Shown: positions 16,911 to 24,465 of the stretch, in pieces
Position numbering within the stretch: the stretch's first letter is position 1
Layout of the letters: every line of letters starts with the position of its first letter
Source of the DNA: an uncultured Pelagibacteraceae bacterium
Lineage (GTDB): Bacteria; Pseudomonadota; Alphaproteobacteria; Pelagibacterales; Pelagibacteraceae
DNA: 64,000 nucleotides
NCBI GenBank assembly: GCA_902520695.1
Contig: CABYOT010000001.1
Span: 124,001-188,000, forward strand
Reading direction: 5' to 3'
Translations under genes and position numbers: made by a program
Notes under the pieces: generated by a model
What the model saw: the letters and a program-made list of their open reading frames with translations, nothing else
The model's database searches: none
Told to the model about the DNA's origin: nothing

Positions 16911-17809
16911 TGGAACTCTATATAAAATTATTTGAAGTTCTTTTTCCAGTATTTTTTATAGTTGGTATTGGATATTTTTTAGGAAAAAAAAACCCAAATT
17001 TTGATACATCATTTATAACCACTTATTCTGCTAATTTCGGAACACCATCTATAGTAATATTCTCTATATCAGCAAGTGGTGTAACTTTTGCAATGTTCTC
17101 TGAGTATTTTTTATATGCATTAATTCTTTTATCCTCTTTTTTAATTGTTGGTTTAATTTTTTTAATTTTAATGAAAAAAGATTACTTAAGAGAATTACCA
17201 ACATTTTTTTTACCTAATACAGGCAATATGGGTATTCCAATATGTTTATTTGCCTATGGTAAATTAGGAATGGGCATCGCTGCGGCTATATCATCTTTAG
17301 TTGTACTTCTTCATTTCACTTTAAATATTTTTTTAGCAAAAAGACAATTTGATTTGAATGTAATAGTTAAAAGTCCTTCATTTTATGCAATAATTGCTAC
17401 AATATTATTTTTATACTACGAAATACCTTTACCACAATTTGTTTTGAATACTGTGATGTTACTTGCGTATGGTATGATTGTGATGATTTTGATGTCCTTG
17501 GGCGTCTCTCTCACTCAAATGAAAGTTTTCTCCTTTAAAGATGCTTTAATTACTTCTACTGGAAGAGTTATTATTGGACCATTTATTGGTTATTCTTTAA
17601 TTTCATTTTACAATTTATCTGGTTTTGCTGCCGGTGTCCTATTAATACAATCATCAATGCCAAGTGCTATTCTTTGTTATTTAGTAGCATCTATGTATTC
17701 ACCTAAAGAAATAGTAGATAATATTTCAAGTACAATTGTAATATCAACACTTATGTCTTTGGTAACAGTTCCAATAACCGTATTCATTGCATTAAAATAT
17801 TTTAATTAA
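16910..17809 (+). CDS. AEC (auxin efflux carrier) family permease
   Basis: A 299-residue membrane protein with about ten hydrophobic segments and the AEC fold pattern: PVFFIVGIGYFLGKK at the start, PNTGNMGIPICLFAYGKLG in the first half, and QSSMPSAILCYLVASMY in the second, which are the two crossover regions. Family members export or import carboxylates and amino acids; the substrate here is unknown. It shares single-base overlaps with hom and with the GT9-like gene, so it is in their operon. A link to amino acid export is plausible but not shown. Confidence 0.85.
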   Translation: MELYIKLFEVLFPVFFIVGIGYFLGKKNPNFDTSFITTYSANFGTPSIVIFSISASGVTFAMFSEYFLYALILLSSFLIVGLIFLILMKKDYLRELPTFFLPNTGNMGIPICLFAYGKLGMGIAAAISSLVVLLHFTLNIFLAKRQFDLNVIVKSPSFYAIIATILFLYYEIPLPQFVLNTVMLLAYGMIVMILMSLGVSLTQMKVFSFKDALITSTGRVIIGPFIGYSLISFYNLSGFAAGVLLIQSSMPSAILCYLVASMYSPKEIVDNISSTIVISTLMSLVTVPITVFIALKYFN

Positions 17810-18804
17810 TGAAAATAATTATATTCAGATATGACAGAATAGGGGATTTCCTTTTGTCTTCAATATTAATTAATAATCTAAAACAAAATGATAAATCAAA
17901 TCATATAACTGTTGTATGCTCCAACAAAAATTATAATTATGTAAAAAATTCTGTAATCGTTGATGAAGTAGTTATAATACCGTCAAATTTTTTTAAACGT
18001 ATAAAATTTTACTTAAATATAATAAACTCAAGATATGATAAAATTATCGTTCTAGATGGTAAAAATAAGTCTATTATAAGTTCCATATTATTAAAATCTA
18101 AAGATAAAATTTTATTAACTAATAAGCAAAACTATAAAAAATATTTAAATATTTTTTTTAATAAAATTTTTTATTCACCTATAAAAACAAATAAAATTGA
18201 TGAATTAAAATTAATTTCTTCATATCTCAATATTAAATTAAATATTTCATTGGCAAAGTATAAAAATATTAATATTCATGCAGATCAGAAAATCCTAAAT
18301 ATTGTTAATGAATATGAAAATTTCAATTTATTTCATTTTGATGAAAAATGGATTCATGATCACTACATTAAAACATATGAAAATATTCAACCAAACATAG
18401 ATAACTTTCAAGTTTTTTTAGAAGATTTTATATTAAAAAGTAATTGTCATTTAATTTTATCTACAGGCTTAAAAGATAATGATTTAATATTAGCTTTAAG
18501 GTCGAAATACAAAGAAATAAGTAAAAATATTTATCAGTATAAAATTAAAAACTTTTCAATATTTTTAGTTGATAAAATTAATATTTTTAATTTGGAATAT
18601 TTAATTTCAAAATCAAAAAGTGTTGTAACTTGCCATGGAGCAACATCTCATTTGACTAACATGTATGATAAAATCTTAATAGATATTATCGACAGGAGCG
18701 AAGATCAACTTTTTCGAAATTGGACTTACCATTTTACCAATCATACTTTGGTTTATAGATCTAATTTTCAAAATATTGCTAAAGATATCTTGAATTTAAT
18801 TTAA
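17809..18804 (+). CDS. glycosyltransferase family 9-like (heptosyltransferase-type)
   Basis: A 331-residue protein with the GT9 N-terminal signature MKIIIFRYDRIGDFLLSS (Arg, then the Asp-x-x-Gly turn) and a late acceptor-domain motif LISKSKSVVTCHGATSHL. This is the pattern of ADP-heptose transferases of LPS core synthesis and their relatives. It is cytosolic and would act on lipopolysaccharide or another glycolipid. Its sequence is more Asn/Lys/Ile-rich than the housekeeping genes before it. It converges on the FkbM gene with a 9-base overlap and marks the edge of the surface-polysaccharide region. Confidence 0.78.
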   Translation: MKIIIFRYDRIGDFLLSSILINNLKQNDKSNHITVVCSNKNYNYVKNSVIVDEVVIIPSNFFKRIKFYLNIINSRYDKIIVLDGKNKSIISSILLKSKDKILLTNKQNYKKYLNIFFNKIFYSPIKTNKIDELKLISSYLNIKLNISLAKYKNINIHADQKILNIVNEYENFNLFHFDEKWIHDHYIKTYENIQPNIDNFQVFLEDFILKSNCHLILSTGLKDNDLILALRSKYKEISKNIYQYKIKNFSIFLVDKINIFNLEYLISKSKSVVTCHGATSHLTNMYDKILIDIIDRSEDQLFRNWTYHFTNHTLVYRSNFQNIAKDILNLI

Positions 18805-19503
18805 ATTAAAATCTTCCTGGACAAACACAAAATCAGAATTTACCCAATTAACTAATTTATAACTATTATTAGTTAGTAATTTATAAATTTTAGAATTTAC
18901 TACAAAATCTAATGACTGATTATAAATTTCTAGTTTTTTTTGCCTTAAATCATGAATTTCAATTACAATTACATCAATTCTAAATTTTGAAAAGTCAAAA
19001 TTTTTTAATGCTTCATATTCATGGTTTTCAATATCTATTGATAGTAAATTTATTTTTTGATTTTTAAATGGAGATTTTTCAATAATATTTTCTAGAGTAT
19101 TTGTTGTTTCTTTTAATATTTTTATACTATCTTTTTTAGTTTTTCTGTGTTCTAGTAATTCTTTGCTAAGTGTATTTATTGCAGATCTAGAATGATAATA
19201 ATAAATTTCTTTCTCCTCACCAATATTGTTAGATATTACTGATTGAACATTATAATCTTTATCTCGAATTTTATTAAATTCATCAATAGACTCTTTATCT
19301 AAATCAATATTTATTCCTCTCCAACCTCTTTTATAAAGTAAATATGTATTATTAAACTTTATAGGGTGATTACAACCAAGATCTATAAAGACACCTTTTT
19401 CAACTTTTGAAAACATTCTATCAATAATTAAATCAACATTGCTTATTGAGTAGGATTTTTTAGTATATTTTTCGTAATAAAGTTTTTTAATTAGATTGAT
19501 CAA
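18796..19503 (-). CDS. FkbM family methyltransferase
   Basis: A 235-residue SAM-dependent methyltransferase. Motif I is GVFIDLGCNHPIKFNN, followed by GWRGINIDLDKESI with the Asp that holds the SAM ribose; INLLSIDIENHEYEALKNF then VIVIEIHD complete the FkbM pattern. Such enzymes usually methylate sugar hydroxyls in surface glycans. It overlaps the recombinase gene by 4 bases, so both are probably on one transcript, an odd pairing of glycan and recombination functions. Confidence 0.85.
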   Translation of the reverse strand: MINLIKKLYYEKYTKKSYSISNVDLIIDRMFSKVEKGVFIDLGCNHPIKFNNTYLLYKRGWRGINIDLDKESIDEFNKIRDKDYNVQSVISNNIGEEKEIYYYHSRSAINTLSKELLEHRKTKKDSIKILKETTNTLENIIEKSPFKNQKINLLSIDIENHEYEALKNFDFSKFRIDVIVIEIHDLRQKKLEIYNQSLDFVVNSKIYKLLTNNSYKLVNWVNSDFVFVQEDFNLN

Positions 19504-20453
19504 ATTTTAATTTTGTTTAAAGCGTTATTTTTAAAGATATTTGCTTCTCTTATGTACCTTCTTACCATTTGTGTTGTCTTATGACCAGTCATTGCCATAA
19601 TGCTTCTCTCATCCGCGCCAGCTTCTGCTGCAACTGTAGCAAAACCGGATCTAAGACTATGACCAGCAAAATTTTTATTTTCTAGACCTGCTAAATTTAA
19701 ATATTCTTTCATTAACAAAACCACTGATTGATCAGTTAATCTTTTCTCAGTTAATGATGAGCCTTTAGAAAATCTTCTGAAAATTGGTCCAGATTTAATT
19801 TTAGAAACTTCTAACCAATTTTTAAGATTTATAATTGGGCAATAAGTTTCATTATTGAAGTAGGGCAATCCTTTAATCATCCCTTCACCGAATTGATCGG
19901 TTTTTGATCTTTTTATGGTTATTTTAAGTCCCTCAGGAACAAATTCTAAATCTTCATGATCAATTGAAATTAGCTCTGTTCGTCTAAATCCACCCGCAAA
20001 GCCTATTAAGATTATTGACTTATCTCTATACTTTTTAATATCTTCGATTTTTTGTTCATCTATTACATTAATTAAAGATTTTAAATGACTGATTAATAAT
20101 GGTTTTTTTCCTTTTTGAATGCTTCCTTTTACTCTTCTTATTCCCATTAAGTTTTCAACAATGATTGGATGTTTTGTGTCTAGATAATGCCCTTTAAGTT
20201 TATGAACCATGCTAATTGATACTAACCTTCTTCTTAATGTACTAATTTTTAAATTTTTAGAGAGGTGAGTAAGATATAAAGAAACTATTTTAGGTTCTGA
20301 AGGTAAAGAACTAAAACCATGTTTAGCGCAAAAAACTCCAAAATCTTTAAAGTCTGATTTATAAGCTCTTAAAGTGTTATTCGCCTTAGAGCTTTTGAGG
20401 TTATTTACAGTTGCCTCATGAAGAGATTTTAGGTCAGTTGTTAGTTCATTCAT
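19500..20453 (-). CDS. tyrosine recombinase / phage-type integrase
   Basis: A 317-residue tyrosine recombinase. The N-terminal SAM-like core-binding domain spans about residues 10-100 (NTLRAYKSDFKDF). The catalytic domain shows Arg in AGGFRRTELI (about residue 154), HSLRSGF (His-x-x-Arg, about 266), GHKTTQMV (about 289) and the nucleophile Tyr in MVRRYIREA (about 297). All catalytic residues appear intact. It is not a typical XerC/XerD by context, and no phage structural gene is near. It could mobilise a small element or invert DNA. A dyad lies 12-30 bases upstream of its start. Confidence 0.9.
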   Translation of the reverse strand: MNELTTDLKSLHEATVNNLKSSKANNTLRAYKSDFKDFGVFCAKHGFSSLPSEPKIVSLYLTHLSKNLKISTLRRRLVSISMVHKLKGHYLDTKHPIIVENLMGIRRVKGSIQKGKKPLLISHLKSLINVIDEQKIEDIKKYRDKSIILIGFAGGFRRTELISIDHEDLEFVPEGLKITIKRSKTDQFGEGMIKGLPYFNNETYCPIINLKNWLEVSKIKSGPIFRRFSKGSSLTEKRLTDQSVVLLMKEYLNLAGLENKNFAGHSLRSGFATVAAEAGADERSIMAMTGHKTTQMVRRYIREANIFKNNALNKIKI

Positions 20454-20464
20454 ACAATCACTAT

Positions 20465-20483
20465 TGATAACAATTAATTATCA
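20465..20483. promoter_or_regulatory. inverted repeat upstream of the recombinase gene
   Basis: TGATAA and TTATCA form 6-bp inverted arms around the 7-bp spacer CAATTAA. The layout (ATAA, 7 bases, TTAT) resembles the core of tyrosine-recombinase sites such as dif, and it lies just upstream of the recombinase start on the other strand. It may be a recombination core or an autoregulatory operator. In such A+T-rich DNA, short dyads also arise by chance. Confidence 0.35.
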
Positions 20484-20538
20484 CTAGTAATAATATAACT
20501 CATTTAATAAGTCAAGTATTTAATGTAGAAGAATAATT

Positions 20539-20703
20539 ATGCCTAAGTATGTCTTAATTGGACTAATTGTAGTTATTGGAACATTCCTTATCATGAATTA
20601 TTGGCCAAAATTAAAAGAACAAACAAAAAATAGAATATTAATGGTTATTTTCGGCATTTTTTTTATAAGCATATTTGTTTTACTATTTTTATTAATGTTT
20701 TGA
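20539..20703 (+). CDS. 54-residue membrane protein
   Basis: A short frame beginning MPKYVLIGLIVVIGTFLIMN and ending with a second hydrophobic stretch (FFISIFVLLFLLMF). Between the two lies a basic loop, WPKLKEQTKNR, so it is probably a two-helix hairpin protein. An AGAAGA stretch lies 3 to 8 bases before the ATG. Its TGA overlaps the GAGG that serves the next gene, suggesting coupled translation. I recognise no family. It is A+T-rich but has a clean two-helix pattern. Confidence 0.55.
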   Translation: MPKYVLIGLIVVIGTFLIMNYWPKLKEQTKNRILMVIFGIFFISIFVLLFLLMF

Positions 20704-20709
20704 GGTTAT

Positions 20710-21183
20710 TTGATAGATATAATTAGTATTTTAGTTGCTGGAATATTTGCGTGCATAATTCTTGATATTCTTGGTTATTTACTCAAATTGATGGGTATTC
20801 CAGAACCATCGTGGGGAATTGTTGGAAGATGGACTTATTATATGCTTAAAAATGCTACTTTTTATAACCCAAATATTTCCAATATGCCTAATTTTAGGTA
20901 TGAAGTTTTACTTGGGTGGATTTTTCACTATTATGTATCGATTTGTTGGGCTGTAATCTATTATTTTTGTTTTTTAATGGTAGGTCTAAAAATGACATAT
21001 TTTTCAGGCTTTATATTTGGAGCTCTTACAACATTAGCTCCATTACTGATATTTCTTCCTTTTACAGGACAAGGTGTGTTTGCAAATAAGACTGGAATAC
21101 CTATTAAAACATCAGTTATGTTTCTGATCAGACATTCAATTTATGGAATTGCGATGTATGAGGGTTTTAGATGGTTTAATTAA
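20710..21183 (+). CDS. DUF2938-like membrane protein
   Basis: A 157-residue protein with four hydrophobic segments. The pattern resembles DUF2938: a first helix ending in Asp (ACIILDILGYLLKLMGIP), then SWGIVGRWTYYM, a LGWIFHYYVSICWAVIYY helix (His in a membrane segment), a central GALTTLAPLLIFLPF and a C-terminal RHSIYGIAMYEG. The start is TTG, supported by GAGG four bases upstream within the stop of the preceding small gene. The function of the family is unknown. Confidence 0.7.
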   Translation: MIDIISILVAGIFACIILDILGYLLKLMGIPEPSWGIVGRWTYYMLKNATFYNPNISNMPNFRYEVLLGWIFHYYVSICWAVIYYFCFLMVGLKMTYFSGFIFGALTTLAPLLIFLPFTGQGVFANKTGIPIKTSVMFLIRHSIYGIAMYEGFRWFN

Positions 21184-21289
21184 AGTTTTAGATTAAGTTA
21201 TCCCCACTATTCATCCATGTTGAAAACTCAGTATATTCAACGATAAAGTGATACATACAACCTACTCTATTTGATATTGTAATAATGAA

Positions 21290-21474
21290 TTAAGAGGCAA
21301 CTCTTAACTGACCAGCTGGGGAAAAACCGAGAGGTTCAAGCCTAGAGGGCAGAAAGCTCTGCAGAGTAGCGCTAAAATTGTAGGGTGGACGGCATGGCGG
21401 TAGCGCATAAAACGACGTGCCAAAACTACTGTTCTTTGTGCCTGAAAAGGTACAAGGAAACAGGGTTTTTCTTT
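21290..21474 (+). ncRNA. unidentified structured RNA candidate
   Basis: This stretch is much richer in G+C than its surroundings: by hand count 50 of 90 bases at 21311-21400. It folds into several helices. TTAAGAG/CTCTTAA closes a GCAA tetraloop (21290-21307), AACC/GGTT closes a GAGA tetraloop (21325-21336), GCAGA/TCTGC closes a 4-base loop (21349-21362), GGCA at 21391 can pair with TGCC at 21418, and a long 3' hairpin with a T-run ends it. Two GNRA loops plus raised G+C strongly suggest a functional RNA. I see none of the conserved segments of RNase P, tmRNA, SRP or 6S RNA. It could be a free RNA or a leader of the next gene. A further dyad at 21219-21241 may extend it. Confidence 0.6.
21429..21474 (+). 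terminator. hairpin with T-run before the alkyltransferase start
   Basis: A 9-bp helix pairs CTTTGTGCC (21434-21442) with GGTACAAGG (21449-21457), with two G-T pairs, around the loop TGAAAA. CTGTT and AACAG extend it by 5 bp with one bulged A. GG and then TTTTTCTTT follow, the form of an intrinsic terminator. The T-run ends exactly at the ATG of the alkyltransferase at 21475. The 3' arm also holds the only purine-rich segment usable as a ribosome binding site, so the hairpin could act on translation as well. Confidence 0.65.
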
Positions 21475-21750
21475 ATGATCCTTAAAGGTACAAAATTTCA
21501 GCTTAAAGTTTGGAAATATTTAATCTCAATACCAAAAGGTCAAACCAGGACCTATTCTCAGGTAGCAAAGGCAATTAAAATGCCAAAAGCAGTAAGAGCT
21601 GTAGCAAATGCAATTGGAAAAAATCCTTATGCTCCTAAAATACCTTGTCATCGAGTAATAAGATCAGATGGTTCTCTCGGTGGTTATTCGGGCAAAGGTG
21701 GAATAAATACCAAGAGAAAATTACTAAAATTAGAGGGTGTTTTGCTCTAA
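21475..21750 (+). CDS. ogt: methylated-DNA-protein cysteine methyltransferase, catalytic domain only
   Basis: A 91-residue protein, about half the usual length, made only of the DNA-binding and catalytic domain. It shows FQLKVWKYLISIPKGQTRTY, a helix-turn-helix part (SQVAKAIKMPKAVRAVANAI, in part AVRAVANAIGKNP), and the active site IPCHRVIRSDGSLGGYSGG-like segment with Cys58 in PCHR. The alkyl acceptor Cys is present, unlike in alkyltransferase-like proteins with PWHR. It repairs O6-alkylguanine. The frame stays open 90 bases upstream through the structured RNA, but the family match begins at this ATG. The short form is probably functional. Confidence 0.85.
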   Translation: MILKGTKFQLKVWKYLISIPKGQTRTYSQVAKAIKMPKAVRAVANAIGKNPYAPKIPCHRVIRSDGSLGGYSGKGGINTKRKLLKLEGVLL

Positions 21751-21774
21751 AAATGTTTAATACCAACATTTTTT
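21749..21774 (+). terminator. possible intrinsic terminator after the alkyltransferase
   Basis: AAATGTT (21751-21757) and AACATTT (21765-21771) form a 7-bp stem, extendable by A-T pairs, around TAATACC, followed by more T. It starts at the stop codon. The stem is poor in G+C, so its strength is uncertain. Confidence 0.45.
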
Positions 21775-22271
21775 GATTAATATACAATATTTGGAATTTA
21801 TTTTTTAATATCACCTATAAGTTGCACTGTAAAATTATAAACACTTAAAATAGACCCTTTTATGGGCTTTTAAACGGTATATTCGAATATTGCAGAGCTT
21901 TCTGAAAATCAGCTTTTTTCTCATAGAATTTAATTATAATTATTTGAAAAAACTTTAATAATATTATCTGAAAAAACGTAATTATCAAAATATTGGCGTA
22001 TTTACTTGTTTTTAGTGTTATTTATAACTTAGTTTTAGTAATTCTATTTTTATTTATAAACTAGTATTTATACCCCACTCTATTCTAATCAGATCTTGCC
22101 TAATTATGATAAACATAAATTAATTCGTTAAAAATAAGACTTTTTTTATGATATTAATTATTAAGATAAAAAAACGGAGAATATCCTATAAATATATCTA
22201 TTTAAAAAAACATTAAATTACAATTATATATAATGATTATATAAAGTATTACATTAATATGTTAGTAAGTG
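21775..22271. other. gene-free A+T-rich interval
   Basis: About 500 bases without a convincing coding frame, which is long for a genome this compact. It holds A- and T-runs, a weak CTGA/TCAG hairpin around 21901-21916, and GTAAGT/ACTTAC (22265-22279) at the 3' end of the exporter gene. I recognise no RNA, repeat array or insertion-sequence end. It may carry promoters or decayed sequence. Confidence 0.6.
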
Positions 22272-23132
22272 TTACTTACCTAAATAGAGTCTTGATAAAT
22301 AATACTCTCTTCTAGATATATAAATACCACAAAGGACTATTATAGAAAGACCTAAATATGTCAAATTATCTGGCAATTCTTGAAATATATAATAACTGAG
22401 CAAAATATTAGTAATAATTTCAGTATAGCCAAGAGGAGCTAATTTAGAAGCATCAGCGAATTTAAGAGACAAAATAATAAATAGATGGGCAATAGCTGCA
22501 ATAAAGCCAATTAAAGCCATCATAATCCACTGACTATTTGATGGCTTTATCCAAACACCGGGCATAAATAAAGACATGACAATAGTCCCTACTGTGCCAG
22601 CAAATAATAAAGTTAATAGCGAGTTATCAGAGGTACTTAATTTTCTTGTAATAATTAAATAAAAACCATAGCAAATACCATTGCCCAGGGCTGCTAATGT
22701 AGCTAAATTAATCTCTATAAATCCAGGTCTAATAACAATTAAGGTACCAATAAAACCCATGGATACTGCTGTCCACCTTCTTAAACCTACTTTTTCATTT
22801 AAAAAAAAGGGGGACATTGCAGTTACACAAATTGGGGCAACAAATGCTAGAGTTAAGGCCTTGGGTAAAGAAATCACAGATATTGCAAAAAAAAATAAAT
22901 ATGTTGAAAATACGAAAATCAATCCTCTTATCAATTGAAGCATAGGTTTTTTACTCCAAACCATGGATTTTCTATCAAAAAAAAGCATTATTGAGAGTGC
23001 AAAGACAACTGTAAAAAAATATCTAGCCCAAGTAATTTGCAAAACATCCATAGATGAACTTAAATATTTTGCTAAAGCATCCATAAATGGAACAATCATC
23101 CAAGCAGATGCATTTAAAATAACAGCTTTCAT
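22272..23132 (-). CDS. EamA/DMT family transporter
   Basis: A 286-residue drug/metabolite transporter with ten hydrophobic segments in two EamA repeats. The first repeat includes DALAKYLSSSMDVLQITWARYF (in part: LQITWARYFFTVVF) and ALTLAFVAPICVTAMSPFFL before NEKVGLRRW and GFIGTLIVIRPG; the second ends with ASKLAPLGYTEIITNILLSY. Members move small metabolites across the inner membrane; the substrate here is unknown. It is 2 bases from the methyltransferase upstream on the same strand, so it is the last gene of the reverse-strand polysaccharide set. Confidence 0.9.
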   Translation of the reverse strand: MKAVILNASAWMIVPFMDALAKYLSSSMDVLQITWARYFFTVVFALSIMLFFDRKSMVWSKKPMLQLIRGLIFVFSTYLFFFAISVISLPKALTLAFVAPICVTAMSPFFLNEKVGLRRWTAVSMGFIGTLIVIRPGFIEINLATLAALGNGICYGFYLIITRKLSTSDNSLLTLLFAGTVGTIVMSLFMPGVWIKPSNSQWIMMALIGFIAAIAHLFIILSLKFADASKLAPLGYTEIITNILLSYYIFQELPDNLTYLGLSIIVLCGIYISRREYYLSRLYLGK

Positions 23133-23134
23133 AA

Positions 23135-23776
23135 TTATTTACTAAATATGACTACATCATTATCCAAAGATAACTTCAAAGAAAATTTATTACTCATTTT
23201 AATAGCTTCATCCATTGAAAATATGTTCTTGATATTCCCATCTACTTCTCTCATTTTATAATGAAAAAAATTTTTTAAATTAAATGATATTTTGGGTTTT
23301 AACTTTTTTACCCAGTTCATACCGTTTTTATTTGATATAATTATACCATCTTTATCTAATACATTAACAAAATTTTCAAACATATATTCAAATGATTTTT
23401 GACAACATGAATATGATTTTAGATTATTGTCTATAATTATATCAAACTTAGGTTTACTAAATATTTCTCTAAAGTTTATAGAAATCTTATCACAATAGTA
23501 AACTATATAATTTTCATCATTATATGAATGTGCTTTTTTAATTTCACCTTTTGACAATGTTATTCCAGTAATTGTATGATTTAGACACAACTTTTCATAT
23601 GCATAAGAATTTCCAATACCAATATGAAGTATTTTTAGTTTTTTTTTGAAGTTTTTTTTTTCAATATATTTTATTATAGATTCTTCATCGCTTGTAACTA
23701 CTCTATTTTCCCAATAAAGAAAATTCTTGTTGAAAAAGTCGTAATGCTTACAATTACATATATAGTTGCTTTTCAT
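23135..23776 (-). CDS. class I SAM-dependent methyltransferase-like protein
   Basis: A 213-residue protein with a likely SAM-binding motif I, LKILHIGIGNSYAYEKL, followed by an acidic strand FDIIIDNNLKSYS and VLDKDGIIISNKNG, the order of a Rossmann methyltransferase. An N-terminal CNCKHYDFFNKNFLYWENR region precedes it. Its substrate is unknown, but the position between a polysaccharide deacetylase and an exporter suggests modification of a surface sugar. The start overlaps the deacetylase end by 23 bases. The sequence is diverged, so the class is more certain than the role. Confidence 0.65.
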   Translation of the reverse strand: MKSNYICNCKHYDFFNKNFLYWENRVVTSDEESIIKYIEKKNFKKKLKILHIGIGNSYAYEKLCLNHTITGITLSKGEIKKAHSYNDENYIVYYCDKISINFREIFSKPKFDIIIDNNLKSYSCCQKSFEYMFENFVNVLDKDGIIISNKNGMNWVKKLKPKISFNLKNFFHYKMREVDGNIKNIFSMDEAIKMSNKFSLKLSLDNDVVIFSK

Positions 23777-24464
23777 TATATTTTATGTCTTCGTAAAAGG
23801 TTTTAATTTTTATAAAAAGCTTCAATCTATTTAAATTATTGGACATATGCACCCTTGGTATGAAATAATTTTTGTGTTTGTTGGTGTCAAATCTTGATCG
23901 CATTGTAGATACTGCAAAATGATAAGATTTATTTACTAAATTTGCTGATAATTTGTTGATATTGCCAAATGGGTAACTAAAACAATCGATTTTATTTCCT
24001 GTGGTGTTTTCTAGATCGGTTTTTGAAATATTAATTTCCTCTAAAATTTCGTCTATATTTAATTCAATTAAGGATCTATGGCTTTTACCATGAGATCCTA
24101 TAAACATACCATTATCTAACCATACTTTTATATCATTTTCGGAAAGAAGTTCTTTAAAAACATAATTACTATTATTTTTATCCCAAATATTTGACTTACC
24201 TATAAGATCAGAAACCACAAAACATATAGATGTAAAATTATATTTTTTTAAAATTGGAAGTGCGTTTGTTAAATTATCTTTATAACCATCATCAAATGTA
24301 ATTATTAAAGGTTTTTTAATTTTTTCATCAATACTATTAAATTGTACTGTTCTAAATCCAGAAGCATAGAGATATTGTATTTGTCTTTCAAAATTATTTA
24401 CACTTACAGAGAGATTTGATTTATCATCTGAAATTGAATGATACATTAATACTGGTATAATCAA
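23754..24464 (-). CDS. polysaccharide deacetylase (NodB domain), TTG start
   Basis: A 236-residue protein with the NodB fold: N-terminal IIPVLMYHSISD, the metal motif LIITFDDGYKDN with the catalytic Asp pair, SHGKSHRSLIEL with the two zinc histidines, and SYPFGNINKLSANLV as the PFG motif. It removes N-acetyl groups from a glycan. I prefer TTG at 24464 to an upstream ATG at 24518, because TTG follows the previous stop by one base, has GGGAG seven bases before it, and begins right at the family's first motif. The ATG would overlap the glycosyltransferase by 53 bases. Confidence 0.87.
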   Translation of the reverse strand: MIIPVLMYHSISDDKSNLSVSVNNFERQIQYLYASGFRTVQFNSIDEKIKKPLIITFDDGYKDNLTNALPILKKYNFTSICFVVSDLIGKSNIWDKNNSNYVFKELLSENDIKVWLDNGMFIGSHGKSHRSLIELNIDEILEEINISKTDLENTTGNKIDCFSYPFGNINKLSANLVNKSYHFAVSTMRSRFDTNKHKNYFIPRVHMSNNLNRLKLFIKIKTFYEDIKYNEKQLYM

Positions 24465-24465
24465 T

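Noticed and set aside
21198..21206. DnaA-box-like TTATCCCCA
   Set aside because: A single site one base from consensus, with no cluster and no origin genes nearby.
21290..21474. RNase P, tmRNA, SRP or 6S RNA
   Set aside because: None of the conserved segments (GAGGAAAGTCC of RNase P, a tag frame of tmRNA, the GGAAG core of SRP) is present.
21385..21474. 30-residue N-terminal extension of the alkyltransferase
   Set aside because: The open frame passes through the structured RNA and does not resemble the family; the match starts at 21475.
19500..22271. Prophage or integrative element
   Set aside because: Only a recombinase is present; no structural, replication or att repeat pair was found.
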